This document shows, piece by piece, positions 1 to 6,678 of a stretch of 10,292 nt of DNA. Source of the stretch: PSLL01 sp050259195 (GTDB lineage: Bacteria > Desulfobacterota_D > UBA1144 > Nemesobacterales > CSP1-2). The stretch covers positions 1-10,292 of the forward strand of contig JBLNAE010000184.1 in assembly GCA_050259195.1 (NCBI GenBank), given 5' to 3'. The position numbers were made by a program, and so were the translations under genes. The notes beneath the pieces were generated by a model. The model was not told the DNA's origin. It saw nothing but the letters and a program-made list of their open reading frames with translations, and ran no database searches. Each line of letters starts with the position of its first letter. The stretch's first letter is position 1.

Positions 1-583
1 ATCGCTTAAGCGAGTTGTAGCTTCGGAACGTATCAGTGTAGTACACCGACCCCTTCCTGGTATGCTTCCTTATATGTGCCATCAATTCATCGGCACTTAC
101 CCGCTCAACAACCTTGGTATAAACCTTCCCATCACTCTCAAGAAGCCCAAATACAATGCTTTTTCCGCTTGCACCGCGACCTCGTCTCCCTTTTCGTCTG
201 CCTCCAAAGTATGCCTCGTCAATCTCGATCTCTCCCTTGAGTTTGCCTGCCTCAAGCTCTGCCACATGGTAGATTGCTTCGCGCACTCTGTGATATACTC
301 TGGTCACAGACTGATAATCTATTGCCAGATCAATGGCAAGACGATAGGCAGGTTGGAGTTGATAGAAGCCGGTGATGATGGCAATCTCCTTTCTGAGTTG
401 TTTAAGCGATTTGTTGCGCTTACACTTACCACATTTCACATATCCGCGCCTTGTCTTATATACATTGAATGAACCACAGAATATGCACTTTCTGCCCCTT
501 AAAAAGTTGGCCGCACCGTTGAAAATGTTGTTTCGGATAGTAACTATAAGGGTATTCTTGCTCCTTGTGGTTACGAATCCCAC
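1..583 (-). CDS. IS1595-family (ISXO2-like) transposase, partial, C-terminus off the left edge
   Basis: This is the N-terminal 194 codons of a DDE transposase that cuts and pastes its own insertion sequence. Counting from the GTG at 583, a zinc ribbon (C33-x2-C36 and C51-x2-C54) is followed by a helical DNA-binding region and the start of the ISXO2-like catalytic domain. The first catalytic Asp is D122 in EIEIDEAYFGG, and the probable second is D184 in YYTDTFRSY. The last catalytic residue would lie beyond the window. The start is uncertain. An in-frame TAA lies just above the GTG, the GTG has no ribosome binding site, and the good AAGGAG further in is not followed by an ATG in frame. The 5' end may therefore be decayed or use an unusual start. 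No terminal inverted repeat could be assigned because only one end is present. Family assignment is firm; whether the gene is active is unknown. Confidence 0.85.
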   Translation of the reverse strand, partial: MGFVTTRSKNTLIVTIRNNIFNGAANFLRGRKCIFCGSFNVYKTRRGYVKCGKCKRNKSLKQLRKEIAIITGFYQLQPAYRLAIDLAIDYQSVTRVYHRVREAIYHVAELEAGKLKGEIEIDEAYFGGRRKGRRGRGASGKSIVFGLLESDGKVYTKVVERVSADELMAHIRKHTRKGSVYYTDTFRSYNSLKR

Positions 584-826
584 TAATTACCAAGTGTTAT
601 AAGATACTTTTGTTAAAACTTTCTGTGATAGGGTGCATCGAAGATCAACCAGAGCGGATTGCATTTGCATATGTGGGATTTAAAGTATTTGTCATGCCCG
701 AACATATTTATTGGGCATCCATTGTCATGGATTTCCGCTAAAAGCATGCGGGAATGACAACCCTATAATTGGTACACTCAATTGCAAGCCGCTCTAAAGT
801 ACATTTTCCTGCTCTAGTTTGCGTGC
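584..826. other. intergenic stretch upstream of the transposase
   Basis: No convincing gene is seen here. It should hold the right end of the insertion sequence, but no inverted repeat partner is available to place it. The only structure is the hairpin pair at 694-760, described separately. ATTGCAAGCCGC at 781-792 has a near copy (ATTGCAAACCGC) at about 1194-1205, on the other side of the 66-residue gene. Confidence 0.5.
694..760. repeat. two adjacent hairpins resembling dispersed intergenic palindromes
   Basis: The first hairpin has arms ATGCCC (694-699) and GGGCAT (713-718). The second has arms TTGTCAT (722-728) and ATGACAA (754-760), with an inner TTCCGC/GCGGGA stem containing one G-T pair and a small bulge. 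The GCGGGAATGACA-type arm resembles dispersed intergenic palindromic repeats found in many proteobacterial and Nitrospirota genomes. Function unknown. There is no T-run, so this is not an obvious terminator. Confidence 0.55.
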
Positions 827-1027
827 CTATCTTTCCATAAAAAACTCTTCCGTAGGTTCCTTCTCCTGTTCGCTCCTTGGATGTGCTACTCCTTTAAGCT
901 CTCTCAAGTCTTCTTCTATAATATCCAGCCTTTGGAAGATAGCGTCAAGCTTTTCTAAAATTATCCTCAAGGTTACCTTCTTTTTTGGAGGGGTTTTCGC
1001 CCTACGTTTTATAAATTGTTTTTTCAC
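827..1027 (-). CDS. 66-residue basic/acidic coiled-coil protein, hypothetical
   Basis: I do not recognise a family. Translation most likely starts at the GTG at 1027, because AGGAGG sits about seven bases upstream on the minus strand and no ATG is available there. The N-terminus (residues 1-19) is strongly basic (Lys/Arg-rich, with a PPKKK stretch). Residues 20-46 form a clear heptad pattern, with I23, I30, I37, L44 at one core position and L27, L34, L41 at the other, as in a leucine-zipper-like coiled coil. The tail is acidic and ends in EEFFMER. A basic segment followed by a zipper suggests a small oligomeric nucleic-acid-associated or adaptor protein, but this is inference. It stands alone, between two gene-free stretches. 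Confidence 0.65.
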   Translation of the reverse strand: MKKQFIKRRAKTPPKKKVTLRIILEKLDAIFQRLDIIEEDLRELKGVAHPRSEQEKEPTEEFFMER

Positions 1028-1453
1028 TTACACACCTCCTTTTTCTTTTTACCAGAATACCATCCTGAGTGAGAATCCATAACCACCGAGTATTAAAGGA
1101 CTAGATTCTCAAACATCAAAGGCCTTATAAGAACCAAAGGACTCGTAGAATTCTTCTGCCATTTTCTATTTAGCAGTCCATAATTGTATATTGATTGCAA
1201 ACCGCATACCACCAAATTTAAGGCACATAATTTGCTGAAATATCCAAGAATTGTATTGAGGATACCGTTTATTAGAGAAAGGATAAATGTCAGAATCTAA
1301 GACATCTGACATTTATTTGAGATTCAATCCCCCCAAAACAAAAGAAATTCCAATGGCATCTTTCTTGCATTTAGAAAGCAGTAGGAACAGAGATTAGGCC
1401 CCTAAGTACAGGGGAATACTAGGATTAATCTTTGAAACATAGGGAGGTGTCCC
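1028..1453. other. intergenic stretch between two divergently oriented small genes
   Basis: No gene is supported. It contains the ribosome binding site of the minus-strand 66-residue gene at its left end, a perfect inverted repeat at 1283-1316, a small CCCCT/AGGGG hairpin at 1399-1414 in the probable leader of the next gene, and GGGAGGT just before the ATG at 1454. I could not identify a clean sigma-70 promoter for either gene. Confidence 0.5.
1283..1316. repeat. perfect 12-bp inverted repeat with 10-base loop (repeat copy A)
   Basis: The arms ATAAATGTCAGA and TCTGACATTTAT are exact reverse complements separated by ten bases. There is no U-tract, so it is not a classical terminator. Read on the minus strand it contains TGTCAGATGTC, followed by a degenerate AGA..TC..GACA. 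The same motif order occurs on the plus strand at 4657-4690, so this looks like one member of a dispersed hairpin family. Confidence 0.6.
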
Positions 1454-1699
1454 ATGAAGACAAAATGGTACGTAGATACGGAGGCGGATCGTTACTCAAT
1501 AGCCCACTTTGAACATTGCCTGAAGGATGTATGCCACGGGTTCGGGATTCCCGTTTTAAAAAAGACCGGCTGTGTAGAGGGCAATGGCTTTTATCACAAG
1601 TCGGAATTTCTCTTCCCCGATAATGTAAACGAGGAGGATTTTGATGAGATGCTTAATGACTCATTGACCAGCGATGAGCCTGAGTATTATGAGGAGTAG
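1454..1699 (+). CDS. 81-residue hypothetical protein
   Basis: No family is recognised. The ATG at 1454 is preceded by GGGAGGTGTCCC, a good ribosome binding site that fixes the start. The protein has no signal peptide or membrane segment. It contains three Cys and several His in the first half (HFEHCLKDVCHGFG, then GCVEG), and a very acidic tail ending EPEYYEE. The His/Cys cluster could bind metal, but this is only a suggestion. It lies 61 bases upstream of the phosphoribosyltransferase gene on the same strand and may be cotranscribed with it. Confidence 0.7.
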   Translation: MKTKWYVDTEADRYSIAHFEHCLKDVCHGFGIPVLKKTGCVEGNGFYHKSEFLFPDNVNEEDFDEMLNDSLTSDEPEYYEE

Positions 1700-1760
1700 G
1701 TGTGCTACTAAGTTAAAAGGGTGTGGAGAACTTGTTATGAGGTTTGCTGATTCTCTTTAG

Positions 1761-2417
1761 ATGAAAATGGATACTCAAAGAATGAGGCTTTTTCAGGATA
1801 GAAAAGAAGCCGGGATAAAATTAGCCGAGAAGCTAAGTGGATACAGGGCGGTGGAGAACATTCTCGTACTAGCCCTGCCCCGTGGCGGTGTTCCGGTGGC
1901 TTTTGAGGTTGCTAAATCCTTGGGGATTTCTTTAGAGGTCTTCATAACGAGAAAGTTGAGATCTCCCAATAACCCTGAGCTTGCATTGGGAGCACTAGCA
2001 GAAAACGGGGAGGTATTTCTTAATGAAGGCCTGCTGGATTACTATTCGGAGGAATATCTAAAAGAGGAAATATCATATCAAAGAGAAGAGATAAGGCGCC
2101 GTCAAGTTCTATATAGAGACGGAAAGGAATTGCCTTCCCTTGTAGGGAAAACCATTATTCTAATTGATGATGGAATTGCGACAGGGGCAACTATAATGGC
2201 TACTATACGTGCTCTCAGGACTTCGGGTGTTAAGAAATTAATCGTAGCTGTTCCGGTTGCTCCCCATGAAATTATTAGAGGATTGTCGAGATTAACCGAT
2301 AAGCTGGTTGTACTTTACACTCCTTCCTCTTTTATAGCGGTCGGGGTGTATTACGTGGATTTTAGGCAAGTATCTGATGATGAGGTGAAGGTGTACATAG
2401 AGAGAGCTAAACTGTAG
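1761..2417 (+). CDS. phosphoribosyltransferase domain protein (COG1926-like)
   Basis: This is a type I phosphoribosyltransferase fold. The PRPP-binding loop is IILIDDGIATGATI at residues 132-145, with two acidic residues and TGAT. PRGGVPVAFEVA (40-51) forms the pyrophosphate-binding loop region typical of this subfamily, and RKLRSPNNPELALGALAENG (64-83) follows. The physiological acceptor of this family is not established, so I give no substrate. Length (218) is normal for the compact members. The start is not well defined. No ribosome binding site precedes the ATG at 1761, which follows an in-frame TAG directly, and the ATG at 1767 is equally possible. The gene is followed after 25 bases by hpf and probably shares its transcript. 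The family is often found beside stress or salvage genes, and the nearby PRPP synthase and nicotinate phosphoribosyltransferase fit that. Confidence 0.85.
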   Translation: MKMDTQRMRLFQDRKEAGIKLAEKLSGYRAVENILVLALPRGGVPVAFEVAKSLGISLEVFITRKLRSPNNPELALGALAENGEVFLNEGLLDYYSEEYLKEEISYQREEIRRRQVLYRDGKELPSLVGKTIILIDDGIATGATIMATIRALRTSGVKKLIVAVPVAPHEIIRGLSRLTDKLVVLYTPSSFIAVGVYYVDFRQVSDDEVKVYIERAKL

Positions 2418-2442
2418 ACAGATCTCATGAGGAGGCAAAAGC

Positions 2443-2994
2443 ATGAAGAAGATAGAGTTTATAGGAAAGGGTATTGATATATCGGAGGATCTCAAAAGTT
2501 ATGTTGAGCATAGGTTTTCCACGTTTGAACGTCATTTAAAGGAAGTAGGCGAGGGTGAGGTAGAAATAGTTATAACCTTTACCGTAGAAAAACATAGGCA
2601 GCGTCATCGTGTTGATATTGATGTTTATCTTAAAACCCCTGGTGGTGGGGTGTTACACGCGTGGGAAGAGAGTAAGGACATTCATATATCCCTTGAATTT
2701 GCTCTTGATGATATAGAAAGACAGCTTAACAGATTGAAAGAAAGGCGTTTAGAACAAAGAAAAGAAATAGCACGAGAAAAGGCGAAAGGTCTTACGGAGG
2801 AGGTTTCTCTTCCTCTCTCTGAACTTATAGTGGAGGAAAAAATCAATGCGGCAAAACCACTTAATGTGGAAGAGGCTTTAATGACTCTACAAGATGAAGG
2901 GAGATTCTTCTTGGTTTTTAGAAATGCTGAAACGGGTGGAATAAATGTTATATACAGGAAAAAAAGCGGGAAATACGGTTTCATATCCCCTTAA
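2443..2994 (+). CDS. hpf: ribosome hibernation promoting factor, long form
   Basis: HPF binds the small ribosomal subunit near the decoding centre, and the long form pairs 70S ribosomes into inactive 100S dimers during starvation. Residues 1-100 are the RNA-binding domain, beginning KKIEFIGKGIDISEDLKSYV and ending in the helix with SLEFALDDIERQLNRLKER. A charged linker spans about 100-125. Residues 126-183 are the dimerisation domain, recognisable from KPLNVEEALMTL, FFLVFRNAETGGINVIYR and GKYGFISP. The 183-residue length is standard for long HPF. The start is supported by GAGGAGG seven bases upstream of the ATG. It follows the phosphoribosyltransferase at 25 bases and converges with prs. No terminator is visible in the 60 bases between them. 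Confidence 0.95.
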   Translation: MKKIEFIGKGIDISEDLKSYVEHRFSTFERHLKEVGEGEVEIVITFTVEKHRQRHRVDIDVYLKTPGGGVLHAWEESKDIHISLEFALDDIERQLNRLKERRLEQRKEIAREKAKGLTEEVSLPLSELIVEEKINAAKPLNVEEALMTLQDEGRFFLVFRNAETGGINVIYRKKSGKYGFISP

Positions 2995-3054
2995 GACCAG
3001 AAAATAGGAATCTGTACGTTACCTCGTGGTTGGGCATGAAATTAGAACTATAAA

Positions 3055-3900
3055 TCATGTATTTTTGATTGCCTCCTGGAGAAGCCTTGAAATATCTATA
3101 ACCTTTATTTTCCCTTTTGATTTTTGCGGAAGAGAGTTGGTCACATAGATTTGCTTGATGGGACTTTTCTCTAATTTTTCTCTGGCATTCCCGCCAAATA
3201 TCCCATGGGTAGCATAAACGTAGACTTCCTCGGCTCCTTCAGCCAGGAGTTTTTCAGTTGCTTTGATAATAGTGCCGCCTGTTGCTATCATGTCATCAAC
3301 AATCATTACCTTCTTTCCTTTGACTTTGCCGCTCACCTCGACGATCTCAACCTTTTTGTCAGTAATACGTTTCTTCTCCATACGGATAACCGGTAATCCA
3401 CACTCTTTTCCAACCGCTTTCGCAAATGGTATGCCGCCTTTGTCCGGAGCAACGATGGCATCTATTCGCTTGGTCAGAGAGGAAACCAACTGCAATGGCG
3501 GAACATTTTCATAATCGAGGTATCGTTCTGCTCTTTGGCTGTGCATGTGAAGAACCACGACCTTTTTTAATCTGAAGTACTGTAGAAAATCAGAAATGAC
3601 TTTGATGCTTAAGCACTCTCCTCTTTGTGTTATTCTGTCCTGACGGGCATAGGCAAAATAAGGGATGAGTAGATGTATCTCGGTTGGTTGGCGTTGGAGC
3701 GCATCCAGAAGGAAAAACAGTTCCAATAGGTTTTCTGCGGGAGGATTGGTATTAGCAATGACACAGATTGTACCCCTGATACCCTTCTCAACGCGAATGT
3801 ATTTTTCACCATCGCTGAATGTCTTGGATATATATGTTTCTTTTGCACCGTCTATTTTCAGTGCCAGGTGCTGCGTCGAAGGCGTAAAAAACAGCTTCAC
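3055..3900 (-). CDS. prs: ribose-phosphate pyrophosphokinase (PRPP synthase), short archaeal-like type
   Basis: It makes PRPP from ribose 5-phosphate and ATP, supplying purine, pyrimidine, His, Trp and NAD synthesis. Motifs in order are FSDGEKYIR (28-36), PYFAYARQDR (80-89, ATP site), APDKGG (151-156) and the PRPP loop VMIVDDMIATGGTI (198-211), then ATHGIFGG (230-237). At 281 residues it is shorter than the roughly 310-residue class I bacterial enzymes and resembles archaeal-type synthases. LHMHSQRAERYLDY (117-130) replaces the usual DLH-type segment. The start is GTG at 3900. The reading frame upstream has no ATG, GTG or TTG before an in-frame stop, and only a weak GGGGAA precedes it. It lies 52 bases after the YbaK-family gene and is probably cotranscribed with it. 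Confidence 0.92.
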   Translation of the reverse strand: MKLFFTPSTQHLALKIDGAKETYISKTFSDGEKYIRVEKGIRGTICVIANTNPPAENLLELFFLLDALQRQPTEIHLLIPYFAYARQDRITQRGECLSIKVISDFLQYFRLKKVVVLHMHSQRAERYLDYENVPPLQLVSSLTKRIDAIVAPDKGGIPFAKAVGKECGLPVIRMEKKRITDKKVEIVEVSGKVKGKKVMIVDDMIATGGTIIKATEKLLAEGAEEVYVYATHGIFGGNAREKLEKSPIKQIYVTNSLPQKSKGKIKVIDISRLLQEAIKNT

Positions 3901-3952
3901 TCGTTTGTTTCCCCAAAGGTTTTTATAGCTTCTCCAACCACTATGCGGAGCT

Positions 3953-4426
3953 TTAATCTAGAGGTTCAGAGAAGTTAGCTACAATGGGTTTTACTAACTT
4001 CTTAAAATCACTGTAGCCCATCCTTATTAAATCAATGTGGGTTCCAGCATTAAAAGCGATTTCCTTGTCTTCAGATAAGGCTGAGGCAACGTAAACTGGT
4101 AGTTTGTAAAGATTTCCGAAAGGCGGCATAGCACCAACTTCACAATCAAGAAATAGGTCCTTAAATTCTCTTTCATCCGCCAGCCGAATTTCTCCCTTAA
4201 CCATTACTTCTTTAAGCAAATTAAAATTAATTCTATGGGTAGCGGGCAAAACCGCCATAGCATAGCCGTCCTGAGCCTTCACAATCACGGTTTTAGCTAA
4301 CTCCTTACCGGGAATATGGATAGATGCGGCTATCTCCTGTGCCGTATATGCTGGGGAATGACTGATTTTAACGTATTTAATTTTATTTTCGTTGAGATAT
4401 TCTTTTAACCTTCTTAATATGCTCAT
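3953..4426 (-). CDS. YbaK/EbsC-family aminoacyl-tRNA deacylase
   Basis: Members of this family hydrolyse wrongly charged tRNAs (for example Cys- or Ala-tRNAPro) in trans; the exact specificity cannot be read from sequence here. The family pattern is clear. KELAKTVIVK (41-50) contains the conserved catalytic Lys, and it is followed by LPATHRINF, GAMPPFGNLY (98-107) and NAGTHIDLIRM (126-136). The start is placed at the ATG at 4426 (157 residues), because AGGAGG lies directly upstream. The ATG 39 bases earlier has no such site. It is followed by prs on the same strand with a 52-base gap, and no terminator lies between them. Its promoter must lie in 4427-4760, downstream of the pncB terminator. 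Confidence 0.9.
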   Translation of the reverse strand: MSILRRLKEYLNENKIKYVKISHSPAYTAQEIAASIHIPGKELAKTVIVKAQDGYAMAVLPATHRINFNLLKEVMVKGEIRLADEREFKDLFLDCEVGAMPPFGNLYKLPVYVASALSEDKEIAFNAGTHIDLIRMGYSDFKKLVKPIVANFSEPLD

Positions 4427-4656
4427 TTTTTTCCTCCTATTGCTTATGCTAGTTGCAAATCCCATACCAGAACGAAACCTAATATTTTGTGATACTTTGG
4501 ACTTCTAATATATCGGTTACAACTAATAGAGGCAGAACAGCTTTTTTTCAATAAAGATAGGGGGTTCGAGAGGGAATTTCCCCCTGAAGGGGTAATCTTA
4601 TTCGGTTATATAGAGGGCTTATGTATAAGTGGGTTTAAACCTTCGGTTTCGGAAAT

Positions 4657-4690
4657 GAGTGTCAGATGTCAGAGAATCCGACAATAACTC
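4657..4690. repeat. imperfect hairpin repeat (repeat copy B)
   Basis: Outer arms GAGT (4657-4660) and ACTC (4687-4690) enclose TGTCAGATGTC, AGAGAATC and CGACA, giving an imperfect stem (GAGTGTC.GA with TC.GAC...ACTC). TGTCAGATGTC and the following AGA..TC..GACA order match the minus strand of the inverted repeat at 1283-1316. This supports a shared, diverging element of unknown role. Confidence 0.5.
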
Positions 4691-4761
4691 AATCACTGGT
4701 CCTCTAAAGACAGAGAATCTATAGTGAATCTTTTTTAGGGGCATTTATAGGGAGGATTAAT

Positions 4762-4787
4762 AAAAAAGGCGAACTTGATTCGCCTTT
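4762..4787 (-). terminator. Rho-independent terminator of pncB
   Basis: A perfect 9-bp stem, AAAGGCGAA (4765-4773) and TTCGCCTTT (4779-4787), with a 5-base loop. Read on the minus strand it is followed by a run of six T. It lies about 77 bases past the stop codon of the nicotinate phosphoribosyltransferase gene and separates it from the YbaK-prs pair. Confidence 0.85.
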
Positions 4788-4863
4788 GGACAGGAGCTCC
4801 TCATGAATAAGGTCTTGTCGCTTGTTTATTAACTCTTTCCAATATTAATCTAAACATCTTCTT

Positions 4864-6432
4864 CTAGATTGCGAGGGGTTGTGTCCCTTTCTTTCTCAGT
4901 GATTCAATCAAGCTCTGTTTAAGATCCCAGAGTCTCTGTGTAAGGGAGACATGATAGATATGGGGATTCACGATGCGTTTAACACCGGAGTCCAAACGAT
5001 CAACATCAGCCTGGCGTTGCTGGCGCATTTCCTCTATCGAAGGGAGATTATATACCAGTTTCCCGTCCCTCAGTACTTCTACTAGGAGTTGTTCAATTTC
5101 GGTGATACTACCATGATCAAGTACTCTATACTTTGTGTAGTCTGAGGAATGCCGCAATACGACTCGCTCCATCTCTCTTGGGTCTTCATCATCCAGGCTG
5201 AGAAGGTCAGCAGTGGCCATGCTCCTTTCATCATATATACGCCAAATAAGTTTGTGGCCCGGATTTAGTATTTTACTCAACGAGTCTGTAACTTTTATTG
5301 CTGGTAACCACTTGCCTTTATTATGAACAGCAACCAATTTATAAACACCGTCTAATGCGGGATCACCCTCTGATGCAATTAACTTAGTGCCCACACCATA
5401 TATAAGACGATTAATGATATGGTCGGGATCTAGGCCGTAACGCGGTGCCTCCTCAGTGATCTGGGTAACGATCTGCCAGATGACAAGTTCATCCAGCTTG
5501 TTCGATAGCACAATCTTTGTATCCGTGAATCTCGCGTCATTCAACATCCTGGCGGCCTGAATGCTAAGATATGCCAGGTCGCCTGAGTCCAACCGAATTC
5601 CTACAGGCTCGTGACCCTTTCGCCTCAGTTCTTCGAATACTTTTATGGCATTGGGAATTCCACTCTCCAATGTGTTTATAGTGTCAACTAATAAAACGCA
5701 GTCATCGGGATATACATCAGCATAGGCGCGAAAAGCTCCCAATTCCCCCTCTCCTAAGGCCATATAAACCTGAACCATACTATGAGCATGGGTACCCTGT
5801 GGAGGGTATCCCAGAATGTGTGAAATTCCCGTATTAGAAGTAAAGTCGGTCCCACCGATTAGGGCTGCCCGTGCACCGGCATTGGCAGCCTTATCTTGAG
5901 CACGTCGCATTCCAAACTCGACTATCAGTCCGCCTTGGCTGCTCTCACGCACCCGTGCGGCTTTTGTGGCAATCAGTGTCTGATAGTTAAGGTAATTGAG
6001 CAGTGGTGTCTCCAGAACCTGGGCCATAGCTAAAGGGCCCTGAACGACAGTTATGGGAACATTAGGATGAACCACGCGACCCTCTGGGATAGCGAGCATT
6101 GAAATACCATTAAAATTACCATTCGCCCGAAGCCATGCTAGAAAATCTTCGTGAAAAAGCTGTGCTCCGTTCCGACTCTTCTGACTGCGCATATACTCAA
6201 TATCTTCATCGCGAAAATGGGCCTCTTGCATCCAATCAAGAAGCCACTCAAGGCCTGCATTGACGCAATAACCGGCCTTGTGATTGCCATAATCGGGACA
6301 GCGGCGGAAGAAGTGGTCAAACTGTACCCTCTTCTCATGCAGACCCATCCTATAGTAGAGCTGAGCCATAGTGAGTTGATACTGATCTGTGAATAAAATT
6401 CCTTCAGCCGTTTTTTGATCCGATTGCTTCAT
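4864..6432 (-). CDS. pncB: nicotinate phosphoribosyltransferase
   Basis: This cytoplasmic enzyme joins nicotinate and PRPP to nicotinate mononucleotide, usually with ATP hydrolysis, as the entry step of NAD salvage. Family motifs are complete and ordered: FTDQYQLTMAQLYYR (14-28), EFGMRRAQ (172-179), GTHAHSMV (213-220, with the conserved catalytic His), DTINTL (250-255), GIRLDSGDL (278-286), SNKLDE (310-315) and YGVGTKL (345-351). At 522 residues it belongs to the long form, with an intact C-terminal extension. The ATG at 6432 is preceded by GAGGGG at suitable spacing. It forms its own transcript with a terminator at 4762-4787. Its neighbours make PRPP (prs) and use PRPP (the 1761 gene), and a shared salvage role is plausible. 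Confidence 0.95.
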   Translation of the reverse strand: MKQSDQKTAEGILFTDQYQLTMAQLYYRMGLHEKRVQFDHFFRRCPDYGNHKAGYCVNAGLEWLLDWMQEAHFRDEDIEYMRSQKSRNGAQLFHEDFLAWLRANGNFNGISMLAIPEGRVVHPNVPITVVQGPLAMAQVLETPLLNYLNYQTLIATKAARVRESSQGGLIVEFGMRRAQDKAANAGARAALIGGTDFTSNTGISHILGYPPQGTHAHSMVQVYMALGEGELGAFRAYADVYPDDCVLLVDTINTLESGIPNAIKVFEELRRKGHEPVGIRLDSGDLAYLSIQAARMLNDARFTDTKIVLSNKLDELVIWQIVTQITEEAPRYGLDPDHIINRLIYGVGTKLIASEGDPALDGVYKLVAVHNKGKWLPAIKVTDSLSKILNPGHKLIWRIYDERSMATADLLSLDDEDPREMERVVLRHSSDYTKYRVLDHGSITEIEQLLVEVLRDGKLVYNLPSIEEMRQQRQADVDRLDSGVKRIVNPHIYHVSLTQRLWDLKQSLIESLRKKGTQPLAI

Positions 6433-6599
6433 TTTAATCCCCTCTGTAGTTTGTCCCTTTATATATTGTAAAGAGCGTATGCCTGACTTCGGAATCTTAA
6501 AGGTGAATATACCCGATTACAAGTATTACCTATACTATATATTTTAAACATTATAGAATTATTTGCGTATGTGATTTGGTGGAATAAATAGAATATGAG
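6433..6599. promoter_or_regulatory. upstream region of pncB, AT-rich, promoter not resolved
   Basis: This stretch lies between pncB and the terminator of the integrase unit. It is AT-rich and contains several TATA-like blocks. On the minus strand a weak pair, TTGTAA then 17 bases then TAAGAT, is the best promoter I can see. No gene is present. The left junction of the mobile module probably falls here or in the terminator beside it. Confidence 0.3.
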
Positions 6600-6660
6600 A
6601 AAAAAGCACGGAGTAGGCATTTACAAGAATGTAAATACTCTTCGGGATCGGAGCTTTTTA
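6600..6660. terminator. bidirectional terminator at the end of the integrase unit
   Basis: An outer stem, AAAAAGC (6601-6607) with GCTTTTT (6653-6659), encloses a 7-bp hairpin ATTTACA/TGTAAAT (6619-6625 and 6630-6636) with loop AGAA, flanked by a GAG/CTC pairing. T-runs occur at the 3' side on both strands. It lies 18 bases past the integrase stop codon. The interior between the two stems is longer than usual for a simple terminator. Confidence 0.7.
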
Positions 6661-6678
6661 TTCTTTCATTTCGGGAAC

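Larger units (their letters stand above)
4427..4863. other. intergenic stretch between pncB and the YbaK-family gene
   Basis: No gene is supported. It should carry the promoter for the leftward YbaK-prs pair, although I could not pick a clean -35/-10 set. It holds a small CCCC/GGGG hairpin (about 4581-4592), an AAACC/GGTTT hairpin near 4637-4649, repeat copy B (4657-4690), a second CAGAGAATC at 4711-4719, and the pncB terminator (4762-4787). Confidence 0.5.

Noticed and set aside
62..602. Two plus-strand open frames
   Set aside because: They lie opposite the clearly homologous minus-strand transposase and show no family features or ribosome binding sites.
819..1082. Plus-strand 87-codon open frame
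   Set aside because: It lies opposite the coiled-coil gene, which has a strong ribosome binding site and heptad pattern; this frame has neither.
691..1320. CRISPR array
   Set aside because: The hairpins here differ in sequence and are not regularly spaced direct repeats.
1384..1453. Riboswitch in the leader of the 81-residue gene
   Set aside because: Only one 5-bp hairpin is visible, with no recognisable aptamer motif.
4560..4580. GGTTCGAG resembling a tRNA T-loop
   Set aside because: The flanking bases cannot form the T stem, and no acceptor, D or anticodon arms are found.
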